64,000 nt of DNA, taken from NCBI GenBank assembly GCA_964654415.1, contig CAZZIP010000001.1, forward strand, positions 287,003 to 351,002, given 5' to 3'. Positions 17,887 to 26,071 of the stretch are shown one piece after another; position 1 is the first letter of the stretch; every line of letters starts with the position of its first letter. Under the pieces are notes generated by a model. That model did not search any database, was not told where the DNA came from, and saw nothing but the letters and a program-made list of their open reading frames with translations. The translations under genes and the position numbers were made by a program. Source of the DNA: Methylohalobius sp964654415. GTDB lineage: Bacteria; Pseudomonadota; Gammaproteobacteria; Methylococcales; Methylothermaceae.

Positions 17887-18476
17887 TGGAGACTATTCCC
17901 TGGTGGGCATCTTCCGGCTTTTGGAAAAAGACCGCCATCTGGGTGACGGCGGGGGCGTTTGTGCTTCTGATTCTGTTGACCTTAGACTCCTTAGCTAGGA
18001 TGCGGGCTGGTGAGGGAAGGGTTCCAAGCTATGCCGTTATCAATCGACACATCGACTACCGCTACGACCAGAAACAACGCCGCTACGTGCCGGTGATCGG
18101 AGGAGAAGCGCTGCTGTTTGGCCGAAACCTTCCCCCAGAAGAGGCCGAACGCATGGTGGCTCTGGGTAAAAAGACCGTCCAGGCGAAAAACTGCATGAAC
18201 TGCCACACCCTGCTCGGCAACGGGGCCTACTATGCGCCGGATCTCACCCGCGCTTGGCTCGATCCGGCGTGGGGGCCTGAAAGCACCCGCGCTCAGCTGA
18301 TGAAGCTGTTTCTGCTGGATCCTTTAGCCACCGCCAGAACTTACGGCAGCGGTCGCAAAATGCCCAATCTCGGCCTTAGCGAGCAAGAAGCCGAAGCGGT
18401 TATCGCTTTTCTCAAATGGATGGCGGCCATCGATACCAACGGTTTTCCCCACAATTTCCGGACCTTGGAGGAGTGA
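17886..18476 (+). CDS. norC: Nitric oxide reductase subunit C (cytochrome c)
   Basis: A 196-residue membrane-anchored cytochrome c that passes electrons to NorB. One transmembrane helix at about 16-34, then a periplasmic domain with a single haem c site CMNCH at 103-107 and a downstream KMPNLGLS segment carrying the Met ligand. TLLGNGAYYAPDLTRAW is typical of NorC. A longer in-frame extension overlaps the two upstream genes; the ATG at 17886 overlaps the preceding TGA and gives the normal length. Confidence 0.95.
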   Translation: METIPWWASSGFWKKTAIWVTAGAFVLLILLTLDSLARMRAGEGRVPSYAVINRHIDYRYDQKQRRYVPVIGGEALLFGRNLPPEEAERMVALGKKTVQAKNCMNCHTLLGNGAYYAPDLTRAWLDPAWGPESTRAQLMKLFLLDPLATARTYGSGRKMPNLGLSEQEAEAVIAFLKWMAAIDTNGFPHNFRTLEE

Positions 18477-18477
18477 T

Positions 18478-19920
18478 ATGGTCAGAGCATTGGACAAAAG
18501 CCACCTCAGCGGAGGCCAGCAGTTGGCGGTGAAGTATTTCAGCGTGGCGCTGGTCCTGTTCTTCGCCCAACTGGTGTTTGGCCTTTTGGCCGCCGCGCAG
18601 TACCTGCACCCGGATTTCCTGCTGGGGATTTTGGATTTCAACACCAACCGCATGCTCCACACCAACGCCATGATCGTGTGGATGCTGTACGGTTTCATCG
18701 GCGCGGTCTACTGGTTCTTGGAAGAGGAGAGCGGGCAGGAAATCGTAGGTTTGAAGCTCGGCGACCTCGCTTTCTGGGTCTTGACCTTAGCGGTGGCGGT
18801 GGTGGTGTTGGTCTATCTTCTGGTCCAGACCGGGTCCGGAGGCGATTCGGCGCGCTGGTTCATCAACGAGGGGCGCGAGTACATCGAAGCGCCGCGCTGG
18901 GCCGATTTGGGCGTTGTGGCAGCGCTGGGGGTGTTCTTCTATAACGTGGCGGCGACCTTCGCCAAAGGGCGCTGGTCGGGGATCGCTGGCGTTTTGACTT
19001 TGGACCTCATTGCCCTGGCCGGATTGTATTTGGCTGGGATGTTCTACCTTACCAACCTCTCCCTCGACCAGTATTGGTGGTGGTGGGTGGTGCACCTTTG
19101 GGTGGAGGCCACCTGGGAGGTGCTGGTGGGCTGCATCATGGCCTGGAGCCTGATGCACCTAGTGGGGGTGCGGCGTAGGATCGTAGAGACCTGGCTCTAC
19201 GTCGAGGTCGCGTTGCTGTTTGGGTCCGGCATCCTAGGGCTTGGGCACCACTATTTCTGGATTGGGGCGCCCGAGTATTGGCTGTGGGTTGGTGGGTTCT
19301 TCTCTGCTCTGGAGCCGATCCCACTGGTGGCGATGGTGGTGCATTCCCTCTACGATGCCGGCGTCCACCGGCTCAGAAGCCGCAACCACCCAGCCCTAGC
19401 CTGGGTGATCGCCCACGCCTTCGGCAATTTTTTAGGCGCGGGAGTTTGGGGTTTCATGCAGACCTTGCCCCAGATCAACCTTTACACCCACGGCACCCAG
19501 TGGGCCGCCTCCCACGGCCACCTGGCGTTCTTCGGCGCTTACGCTACGATCAACATCGCCTTCTTTTACCTTGCGGTGCAACGCTGGCACGGGGATGTCT
19601 GGATGGGAGGAGGAATTTCTGGCGGCTGGCGCTGGAAGTGGGCGCTGGGGCTGCTTTGCGTTGGCGTTTTGGGGATGAGCGTTGCCCTACTGGTCGCCGG
19701 CTACGAACAATCCTTCATCGAACGCGCCGTCGGGGGATCGACCTGGGAGGCGTATTTTGCCGCCCAGACCCATCCTTGGTTCGTGGACGCGATGGTCTGG
19801 CGAATGGTGTTCGGTTGGCTGACCCTGGCCGGATTTGTCCTTTTGGTCTTTGACCTGGTCACTATCGGCAAATACGAGACTAGGACCGCTCCGGTGTTTG
19901 GAGAGGCAGTCGATGGCTGA
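18478..19920 (+). CDS. norB: Nitric oxide reductase subunit B (cNOR, haem-copper superfamily)
   Basis: A 480-residue, about 12-helix membrane enzyme that reduces two NO to N2O. Conserved ligands are visible: His61 in RMLHTNAMIVW, VHLWVEATWE with a FeB histidine and a glutamate, the GLGHHYFW di-histidine pair, a second Glu in FSALEPIP, and YTHGTQWAASHGHLAFFGAY with the two remaining haem histidines. There is no N-terminal quinol-oxidising extension, so this is the cytochrome c-dependent type and matches norC. norQ and norD are not in the window. The 3' end overlaps atpD by 8 bases. Confidence 0.96.
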   Translation: MVRALDKSHLSGGQQLAVKYFSVALVLFFAQLVFGLLAAAQYLHPDFLLGILDFNTNRMLHTNAMIVWMLYGFIGAVYWFLEEESGQEIVGLKLGDLAFWVLTLAVAVVVLVYLLVQTGSGGDSARWFINEGREYIEAPRWADLGVVAALGVFFYNVAATFAKGRWSGIAGVLTLDLIALAGLYLAGMFYLTNLSLDQYWWWWVVHLWVEATWEVLVGCIMAWSLMHLVGVRRRIVETWLYVEVALLFGSGILGLGHHYFWIGAPEYWLWVGGFFSALEPIPLVAMVVHSLYDAGVHRLRSRNHPALAWVIAHAFGNFLGAGVWGFMQTLPQINLYTHGTQWAASHGHLAFFGAYATINIAFFYLAVQRWHGDVWMGGGISGGWRWKWALGLLCVGVLGMSVALLVAGYEQSFIERAVGGSTWEAYFAAQTHPWFVDAMVWRMVFGWLTLAGFVLLVFDLVTIGKYETRTAPVFGEAVDG

Positions 19921-21289
19921 GCGGATTCAGGTTGGCACCATCGCCGAGGTCCACGGCCCGGTGGTGGTGATCGCCTGTAAGCGCCTGCCGCCTCTACGCC
20001 AGGCGCTTTGCACCTGCCTAGATCACGAAGAGTATACCTTCGAAGTTCACCAACACCTGGACGAAACCCACGTGCGCGCCATCACCCTGCACCGCACCTC
20101 GGGGCTCAGCCGGGGGATGACGGTGTACGATACCGGCGCGCCACTGCACGTGCCGGTCACCGAAAACGCTTTAGGGCGCCTCTTGAACGTCTTCGGCGAG
20201 CCCCTAGACGGCGGCCCGTCTTTGGGAGACCGGGACGCAATCGAATACCGCAACATCCACGCCTGGCCCACCCCTTTGAGCGAGGCGGTGGGGATGAGCG
20301 GCATTTTAGAGACCGGGATCAAGGTGGTCGACCTGCTGTGTCCATTCGTACGCGGTGGCAAGACCGGGCTGTTCGGCGGCGCCGGGGTGGGGAAAACGGT
20401 GCTGATCATGGAGTTTATGCACGCTGTCATCTCCCTGCATCGGGGAGTATCGGTGTTCGCTGGGATAGGCGAGCGCATCCGCGAAGGCCACGAGTTGTGG
20501 ATGGAGCTGAAACAGGCGGGGGTCATGGATAGATCGCTTTTGGTCTTCGGGCAGATGGACGAGTCCCCTGGAGTGCGCTTTCGGGTCGGGCTGACGGCTT
20601 TAACTTACGCCGAATACCTGCGCGACCGCCTACGCACCGAAGTTTTGTTTTTGGTCGACAACATTTTCCGCTTCGCCCAGGCCGGCAGCGAGATCTCCAG
20701 CCTTCTGGGGAGGATGCCGGCCACCGTCGGCTATCAGCCGACCCTGGCGACCGAGGTGGCCGAGATCGAGGAGCGTATCCTCTCCACCCAGAGCGGGGCG
20801 ATCACTTCGGTACAGGCGGTTTACGTTCCCGCCGACGATATGACCGACCCGGCCGTGAGCGCGATCTTGAGTCACCTCGACACCACCGTCATCCTGTCTC
20901 GCGCCATCGCCGCCAAAGGCCTTTATCCCGCGGTCGATCCTTTGCGTTCGGGGAGCAAGCTGATGGATCGGCATTTTCTCGGTGACCGTCACTACGCCAT
21001 CGCCGAGGGGGTGCGCGAGCACCTGGCCCGCTACGCCGAGCTTCAGGACATCATCGCCATGCTGGGGGTTAACGAGTTGTCCCCAGAGGATCGGCGCATC
21101 GTCCACAGAGCGCGGCGGCTCGAGCGGTATCTGACCCAGCCGTTCCACGTCACCTCCCAGTTTACCGGGATGGCCGGGGTTTCGGTGCCGCTTGCGCAGA
21201 CTTTGGCCGACTGCGAGGCGTTTTTGACCGGAAAGTACGACGAGATTCCGGAAGAAGCCTGCTACTTGCGTGGAGCGATGGCGACTTGA
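19913..21289 (+). CDS. atpD: N-type ATP synthase beta subunit
   Basis: A 458-residue catalytic F1 subunit. The P-loop GGAGVGKTV, the GERIREG catalytic glutamate, LGRMPATVGYQPTLATEV and a DELSEED-like NELSPEDRR are all present, so the catalytic site looks intact. The ATG at 19913 lies inside the norB 3' end, giving coupled translation. Placing beta first, followed by epsilon, is the distinctive N-ATPase order rather than that of the housekeeping operon. Confidence 0.95.
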   Translation: MAERIQVGTIAEVHGPVVVIACKRLPPLRQALCTCLDHEEYTFEVHQHLDETHVRAITLHRTSGLSRGMTVYDTGAPLHVPVTENALGRLLNVFGEPLDGGPSLGDRDAIEYRNIHAWPTPLSEAVGMSGILETGIKVVDLLCPFVRGGKTGLFGGAGVGKTVLIMEFMHAVISLHRGVSVFAGIGERIREGHELWMELKQAGVMDRSLLVFGQMDESPGVRFRVGLTALTYAEYLRDRLRTEVLFLVDNIFRFAQAGSEISSLLGRMPATVGYQPTLATEVAEIEERILSTQSGAITSVQAVYVPADDMTDPAVSAILSHLDTTVILSRAIAAKGLYPAVDPLRSGSKLMDRHFLGDRHYAIAEGVREHLARYAELQDIIAMLGVNELSPEDRRIVHRARRLERYLTQPFHVTSQFTGMAGVSVPLAQTLADCEAFLTGKYDEIPEEACYLRGAMAT

Positions 21290-21684
21290 GGACTTTTACC
21301 CTATATCTTCAAGGGGCAACAAAGTCGGAGCGGATCGAAAACGTGGTTTCCTTCTTGGGCCACGACGCTTCGGGAAGCTTTGCCATCCTCCCTGGCCATG
21401 TGCGCTTTTTGACGGTGTTGGAGTTTGGCCTGGCGCGCTTTCGCTGTTTGGATGGGGAATGGGAGTACCTAGCGCTGCCAGGAGCGGTGTTGTATTTCGT
21501 TACCGATGAGTTATTCTTGAGCTGCCGCAGGTTCGTGCGTGACTTGCGTTTCGCTGCCATCGAACAGGCGCTTGCGGCGGAACTGGCCAGAGAGGAGCAA
21601 GAGCTTAAGGAAATCAAAACCTCCCTCCACCGGATGGAGGAGGCGATGTTTAAACGCTTGCGCGAGTTGGGGAAAAAATTGTGA
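21286..21684 (+). CDS. atpC: N-type ATP synthase epsilon subunit
   Basis: A 132-residue F1 central-stalk subunit. The N-terminal beta-sandwich contains GHDASGSFAILPGHVRFLTVLEFGLARF, similar to the usual GxFGILPxHAPLL, and the C-terminus is a helical hairpin (about 82-130). The start is TTG, overlapping the atpD TGA (TTGA). It overlaps atpQ by four bases. Confidence 0.88.
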   Translation: MRTFTLYLQGATKSERIENVVSFLGHDASGSFAILPGHVRFLTVLEFGLARFRCLDGEWEYLALPGAVLYFVTDELFLSCRRFVRDLRFAAIEQALAAELAREEQELKEIKTSLHRMEEAMFKRLRELGKKL

Positions 21685-21959
21685 TCGCCCCTAGCCATCG
21701 TAAGTGGCTTGAAGCGATCCGGCGCCAGGTACAGGGGATCAGGCGCGCCGCCGAGGAAGAGCGCAGCCTGCTCGCCCAACTCGCCTATCTTGGAACTGCC
21801 GGCCTGGTGCTGGTGCTGCCGATCGTGGCCGGGGCCTATCTGGGAAGCTGGCTAGACAGCCTGTTGCCCGGCTATTCCATCCACTGGACGCTGAGTCTGA
21901 TCTTTGTCGGCTTGGTGCTTGGGGTGGTCAACCTTTGGCTGTTGTTCAAAGGAGAGTAA
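21681..21959 (+). CDS. atpQ: AtpQ/AtpI-like membrane protein of the N-ATPase
   Basis: A 92-residue protein with two transmembrane helices (about 36-55 and 68-88) and a basic amphipathic N-terminal segment. The GAYLGSWLDS motif between the helices matches the AtpI/ATPase gene-1 family. It overlaps atpC by GTGA. In published N-ATPase operons atpQ is followed by atpR; here atpB follows at once. Confidence 0.75.
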   Translation: MIAPSHRKWLEAIRRQVQGIRRAAEEERSLLAQLAYLGTAGLVLVLPIVAGAYLGSWLDSLLPGYSIHWTLSLIFVGLVLGVVNLWLLFKGE

Positions 21960-21962
21960 AAC

Positions 21963-22646
21963 GTGGGAGGCGAAACCATCTTCCCGGTGGTGATATGGCG
22001 TCTTGGGCCGGTAGAGCTGACCGATACTCTGATGACTTCTGTGGGTCTGACGCTTGCGTTTTGGCTAGGAGGCGTTATGCTCTCCCGCCGCCTGCGCCTT
22101 AAACCTTCGCCGATCCAGGCGGCGCTCGAGGGGATCGTGCTGGCAATGGAGGAGGCAATCTCCCAGGTGCTTCCGGCGCACGCACAGCGAGTCGGGCCGT
22201 TCGTCATGGGGCTTTGGTGGTTTCTGTTGGCAGCCAACCTGATCGGTCTGGTTCCAGGACTCCATACGCCTACCCGGGATCTTTCCATCACCTCGGCTTT
22301 GGCGCTATTGGTGTTTTTGTCGGTGCACTGGTTCGGCATCCAAAGCGAGGGGGTTAGGTATCTTAGCCATTATCTCAAGCCGTTTCCATGGCTTGTTCCG
22401 TTTCATTTGGTGAGCGAGGTTACCCGTACCGTGGCCTTGGCGGTGCGGCTGTTCGGCAACATGCTGAGCTTAGATTTGGTGGCTTTGATCGTTTTGCTGC
22501 TGGCTGGTTTTTTGGTGCCGGTGCCGATCCTGATGCTGCATATCGTGGAGGCGCTGGTGCAGGCTTACATCTTCGGGATGTTGGCGTTGGTGTATATCGC
22601 ATCTGGAATGCATTCCCGCGAGCAACGCAAGGAGGAAACAGGATGA
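21963..22646 (+). CDS. atpB: N-type ATP synthase subunit a
   Basis: A 227-residue Fo subunit forming the ion half-channels. The essential arginine lies in RTVALAVRLFGNMLSLDLV near residue 160, and about five to six hydrophobic helices are present. Start is GTG at 21963, 3 bp after atpQ. The protein is short at the N-terminus compared with housekeeping subunit a, which is normal for N-ATPases. The stop overlaps atpE (ATGA). Confidence 0.92.
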   Translation: MGGETIFPVVIWRLGPVELTDTLMTSVGLTLAFWLGGVMLSRRLRLKPSPIQAALEGIVLAMEEAISQVLPAHAQRVGPFVMGLWWFLLAANLIGLVPGLHTPTRDLSITSALALLVFLSVHWFGIQSEGVRYLSHYLKPFPWLVPFHLVSEVTRTVALAVRLFGNMLSLDLVALIVLLLAGFLVPVPILMLHIVEALVQAYIFGMLALVYIASGMHSREQRKEETG

Positions 22647-22912
22647 CAAACGATATGACTTGGATCGTCGTCGCCTCGACGGTGGCCTCGGCGCTAGGCA
22701 TCGGGATCGGCGTGCTGGGGCCTGGCCTGGCCATGGGTCGGGCTATCGGTCAGGCTTTGGACGCGCTGGCGCGCCAGCCGGAGGCGGAGAAATCGCTGCT
22801 TAGGATGCTCTTCATCGGGCTGGCGATGATCGAATCTTTGGCTATTTACTGCCTGGTGATCGTCCTGATCATCTTGTTTCGCAATCCCCTGCTCGCCTAT
22901 GTGGTGGGGTAA
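22643..22912 (+). CDS. atpE: N-type ATP synthase subunit c (rotor ring)
   Basis: An 89-residue helical hairpin whose oligomer forms the rotor ring. The loop LARQPEAEKS is canonical. The ion-binding carboxylate is Glu64 in helix 2, followed by Ser65 and Tyr69. In helix 1 the position equivalent to Gln32 of the Ilyobacter Na+-binding ring is Met31, and the Thr position after Ser is Leu66. The set is thus only partly Na+-like. A strong AGGAGG ribosome site precedes the ATG, as expected for the most abundant subunit. Confidence 0.95.
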   Translation: MTNDMTWIVVASTVASALGIGIGVLGPGLAMGRAIGQALDALARQPEAEKSLLRMLFIGLAMIESLAIYCLVIVLIILFRNPLLAYVVG

Positions 22913-22914
22913 GC

Positions 22915-23676
22915 GTGGAATTGAATTGGTCTACCTTCTTCTTGGAAATCGTCAACTTCCTGGTCCTGGTCTGGTTGGTCCAGCGTTACTTTTACCGGCC
23001 AGTGCGCCAGATCGTCGATCGGCGCCGGGAAGAGATCGATGCACGCCTGGCCGAAGCTGAAACCTTGCGCCAGCAGGCTTTAGCCACCCAGCAGCGCTAT
23101 GAGGGCCGACTGGCGGAGTGGGAGGCGGAGAAACGGCAGGCCTTTGCAAGCTTGCAGCAGGAGCTTGAGGCCGAGCGCAAACGCCGCCTCGACGTCCTAG
23201 CCGATGAGCTCAAAGCCGAGCGCAAAAAAGCCGAAGAATTGTGGGAACGGGATAAAAAAGAACAAGCGCGCCATCTTGAAGAGCAGGCCTTGGCCTTGGG
23301 GGCAGCCTTCGTGACCAAGCTCCTCAAGCGGCTGGCCGACCGCTATTTGCACCAGCGCTTGCTCGCGCAGGTTCTGGAAGACTTGGCGCTTTGGCCTGCC
23401 GAGAAAGTCGCAGAACTGGCTCGGGCCTGGCAGGCCAACCCTGCCCCGGTAACGGTGATCTCAGCTTTTCCCTTAGATGAGGAGGAGCGCCTTCAGATCG
23501 GTGCCGCCTTAAACCGGCTTTTGGCGACAGAAGTCGAACCTGGCGTTGCCGTCGATCCGGCTCTGCTCGCCGGGGTGAGGATCGATCTGGGCGCTTACGT
23601 GTTGCGCGCCAACCTCAAAGACGAGCTTGAGTTTTTCGCTCATGGATACGACGACGCTTGCCCGAACTCCCATTAA
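22915..23676 (+). CDS. atpF: N-type ATP synthase subunit b/delta-like fusion
   Basis: A 253-residue peripheral stalk subunit. Residues 4-24 form the membrane anchor (WSTFFLEIVNFLVLVWLVQRY), 30-130 a long charged coiled coil, and the C-terminal 100 residues (VTVISAFPLDEEER ... GVRIDLGAYVL) resemble the C-terminal part of subunit delta. No separate delta gene is present, so the fused form carries both jobs, as in other N-ATPases. GTG start. The 3' end overlaps atpA by 35 bases. Confidence 0.9.
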   Translation: MELNWSTFFLEIVNFLVLVWLVQRYFYRPVRQIVDRRREEIDARLAEAETLRQQALATQQRYEGRLAEWEAEKRQAFASLQQELEAERKRRLDVLADELKAERKKAEELWERDKKEQARHLEEQALALGAAFVTKLLKRLADRYLHQRLLAQVLEDLALWPAEKVAELARAWQANPAPVTVISAFPLDEEERLQIGAALNRLLATEVEPGVAVDPALLAGVRIDLGAYVLRANLKDELEFFAHGYDDACPNSH

Positions 23677-25123
23677 TTCTTTGCTTCAATCCCTCGCGCG
23701 ACAGGTTGAGCGCTACCGTTTCGAGCCGCGCTTGACCGAGCAAGGCGAAGTGGTGTCGGTGGGAGACGGAATCGCCTGGATTCGCGGGCTGCCTTCGGCA
23801 GCGCTGGACGACCTGCTCGAATTCGAGGAGGGTAGCCGAGGCATGGTCTTCGATTTGCGGACCGAGATGGTCGGAGCGATCCTCCTTAAGCAGAGCGATC
23901 GCCTGACCGCAGGTACCACCGTCCGGCGCTCCGGTAGGATTTTGAACATCCCAGTGGGAGATGCGCTTTTGGGACGGGTGGTCGATCCCTTAGGCTATCC
24001 GCTCGACGGTTTGGCAGCGCCTGCCTGTGCTGCCCGCCGGCCGCTGGATGCGCCATCGCCCCCCATCGTCGCGCGCGATTTTGTCCAAGAACCTCTTTAT
24101 ACCGGCTGCAAGATCGTCGACTGCCTGATTCCCATCGGCCGCGGCCAGCGCCAGCTCATCATCGGCGATGGGGGGACCGGGCGCAGCTCCCTAGCGCTGG
24201 ATGCGGTGATCCACCAGCGCGGTCAAAATGTGCTCTGCGTCTACGTATTGATCGGCCAGAAGCGCTCGAGCGTGGTCGCTACCATCGAGACTTTGCGTCG
24301 GTACGGCGCTATGGACTATACCGTGGTGGTGGTGGGAGAGGCTTTTGCCCTGCCAGGACTGAAGTACCTAGCCCCCATGGCCGGCTGTGCCATCGCCGAG
24401 TATTGGATGGAGCGCGGCCGCGATACCTTAGTGGTTTACGACGACTTGAGCACCCATGCTTACACTTACCGGGAACTGTCCCTGTTGCTGAACCGCCCGC
24501 CGGGGCGAGAGGCCTACCCGGGGGATATCTTCTACCTCCACTCCCGCCTTCTGGAGCGCGCCACTCGCCTGAATGCGGATCACGGAGGCGGCAGCATGAC
24601 CGCGCTCGCCGTCGTCGAGACCAAGCAGGGAGAGATCGCCGCATACATTCCCACCAATCTGATCTCGATCACCGATGGCCAGATTTATCTGGATCCGCAA
24701 TTGTTCGCATCCGGTTTCCGCCCCGCCATCGATATCGGCAAATCGGTCTCTAGGATCGGCGGCAAGGCGCAGCACCCTAAGATCAAGGCCGAAGCCGGGC
24801 GGATGAAGCTGGACTACCTTCAGTTCTTAGAACTGGAAGCGTTCACCCGCTTCGGCGCCAAGCTGGAGGAAAGCGTAGCGCGCAAGATCCAGCGCGGCCG
24901 GCTTTTGCGCGAGATCTTAAAGCAGGATCGCCTCCATCCCCTGCCGATCGAATTTGAACTGGCCTGGCTGATCGCCTTCAACGAGGGATTGTTCGACCAT
25001 CTCGCCTTGGATAAAGTGCCGTCCTATCTCGAACAGCTCGAAAAGGCAGTGCCGGCTTCGGGGTTGGGGTTGGAGGCAAAGCGCGAGGCGTGGTTGCGGG
25101 CTTTGAAGGATTGGCTTAGATGA
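23642..25123 (+). CDS. atpA: N-type ATP synthase alpha subunit with altered P-loop
   Basis: A 493-residue F1 non-catalytic subunit. The region usually reading GDRQTGKTA is GDGGTGRSS at residues 175-183: Lys is replaced by Arg181 (codon CGC, 24182-24184) and the nearby Gln by Gly. The arginine finger segment SVSRIGG and the YDDLSTHA segment are preserved, so contribution to the catalytic sites should remain. ATG 23642 is inside atpF; an in-frame TTG five codons earlier is possible. The stop overlaps atpG (ATGA). Confidence 0.93.
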   Translation: MDTTTLARTPINSLLQSLARQVERYRFEPRLTEQGEVVSVGDGIAWIRGLPSAALDDLLEFEEGSRGMVFDLRTEMVGAILLKQSDRLTAGTTVRRSGRILNIPVGDALLGRVVDPLGYPLDGLAAPACAARRPLDAPSPPIVARDFVQEPLYTGCKIVDCLIPIGRGQRQLIIGDGGTGRSSLALDAVIHQRGQNVLCVYVLIGQKRSSVVATIETLRRYGAMDYTVVVVGEAFALPGLKYLAPMAGCAIAEYWMERGRDTLVVYDDLSTHAYTYRELSLLLNRPPGREAYPGDIFYLHSRLLERATRLNADHGGGSMTALAVVETKQGEIAAYIPTNLISITDGQIYLDPQLFASGFRPAIDIGKSVSRIGGKAQHPKIKAEAGRMKLDYLQFLELEAFTRFGAKLEESVARKIQRGRLLREILKQDRLHPLPIEFELAWLIAFNEGLFDHLALDKVPSYLEQLEKAVPASGLGLEAKREAWLRALKDWLR

Positions 25124-26010
25124 GGCGCCTTGAGATCGAAAGCCGCCTGGCCAGTTTGAGCGAGATCCGCGAGATTCTGGCGGCGATGAAGAACCTCTCA
25201 TTGATGGAGACGCACAAGCTGTCGCGCTTCATCGAAAGCCAGCGGCAGGCGACTGCGACCATCGAGCGGGCGGCGGCCGATTTTTTGCGGGCTTGGCCCG
25301 ATCTTCTGCCGGCCTCTAGCCCGCAGCAGGTGGTGTTCGTGGTGATCGGTTCAGAACGGGGGTTTTGCGGCGATTACAACGAAAAGCTCCTGGAAGCGGC
25401 CGAAAGCCATTGTAGGGCGGAAAACTTTCCGCCCCTACGGCACTTAAAGGCGCGATGGCTTCCGGTAGGAAGCAAGCTGTGCAGCCGATTGGAGGGAGAC
25501 GAGCGGGTGATTCAGCCTTTGGCCGGGGCGTCAGTGGCGGAGGAGGTTCCGGAGGTGCTGCAGCAGGTGGTGGAGGTAATAGAACGGTTGGAGGGCCAAC
25601 TGCCTGCGGTCGCCTGGTTCGGCTTGCACCACAGCCACGGGGGTATTCGGCTAACCTCGCTGCTGCCGCCGTTCCAGCAGTTGTGGACTGAAGCCAAAGT
25701 TTTGCCTGGGACGCCTTTCACCTATCTGGAACCGGGCGCATTGTTCCCACAGCTGGTGGATCAATATCTGTTCGCGCTTCTCAATACCATGTTTTTTGAA
25801 GCTCTGCTCGCCGAGCACCAACAGCGCGTTCAGAACCTAGCAGGGGCCATCGATCGCCTCGACGAGCGGTGTCGGAATCTCAGGATCCGTCGCAACGCAT
25901 TGCGCCAGGAGGAAATCACCGAGGAGATCGAAATGATAATGCTCAGCGCCAGTGCCGTCACCGCCCGCCAAATTGGCATTTCGACGAGCGCCAGCGAGGA
26001 GAAATCTTAA
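25120..26010 (+). CDS. atpG: N-type ATP synthase gamma subunit with inserted palindrome
   Basis: A 296-residue central-stalk rotor subunit. The N-terminal helix (IESRLASLSEIREILAAMKNLSLMETHKL) and the GSERGFCGDYNEKLL segment identify gamma; the C-terminal helix EEITEEIEMIMLSASAVTA closes it. Between residues 98 and 107 the coding sequence contains a near-perfect palindrome (25412-25438) that adds roughly ten residues with no family counterpart, yet the frame stays open. Last gene of the N-ATPase run. Confidence 0.9.
   Translation: MRRLEIESRLASLSEIREILAAMKNLSLMETHKLSRFIESQRQATATIERAAADFLRAWPDLLPASSPQQVVFVVIGSERGFCGDYNEKLLEAAESHCRAENFPPLRHLKARWLPVGSKLCSRLEGDERVIQPLAGASVAEEVPEVLQQVVEVIERLEGQLPAVAWFGLHHSHGGIRLTSLLPPFQQLWTEAKVLPGTPFTYLEPGALFPQLVDQYLFALLNTMFFEALLAEHQQRVQNLAGAIDRLDERCRNLRIRRNALRQEEITEEIEMIMLSASAVTARQIGISTSASEEKS
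25412..25438. repeat. REP/MITE-like palindrome inside atpG
   Basis: GTAGGGCGGAAA and TTTCCGCCCCTAC are inverted arms around a 2-nt loop; the left arm lacks one G relative to the right. The GTAGGGGCG...CGCCCCTAC form is a widespread type of short dispersed bacterial palindrome. Only this copy was noticed in the window. Confidence 0.75.
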
Positions 26011-26071
26011 CCCTGAGAAGCTTTCTCGCTGCGCTCGAAATGACAGGCGCTTTAGGCGTATATCCCCCCTT

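Noticed and set aside
21681..21959. Calling the 92-residue membrane protein AtpR
   Set aside because: The GAYLGSWLDS loop and two-helix plan fit the AtpQ/AtpI group better; this remains the less certain assignment in the operon.
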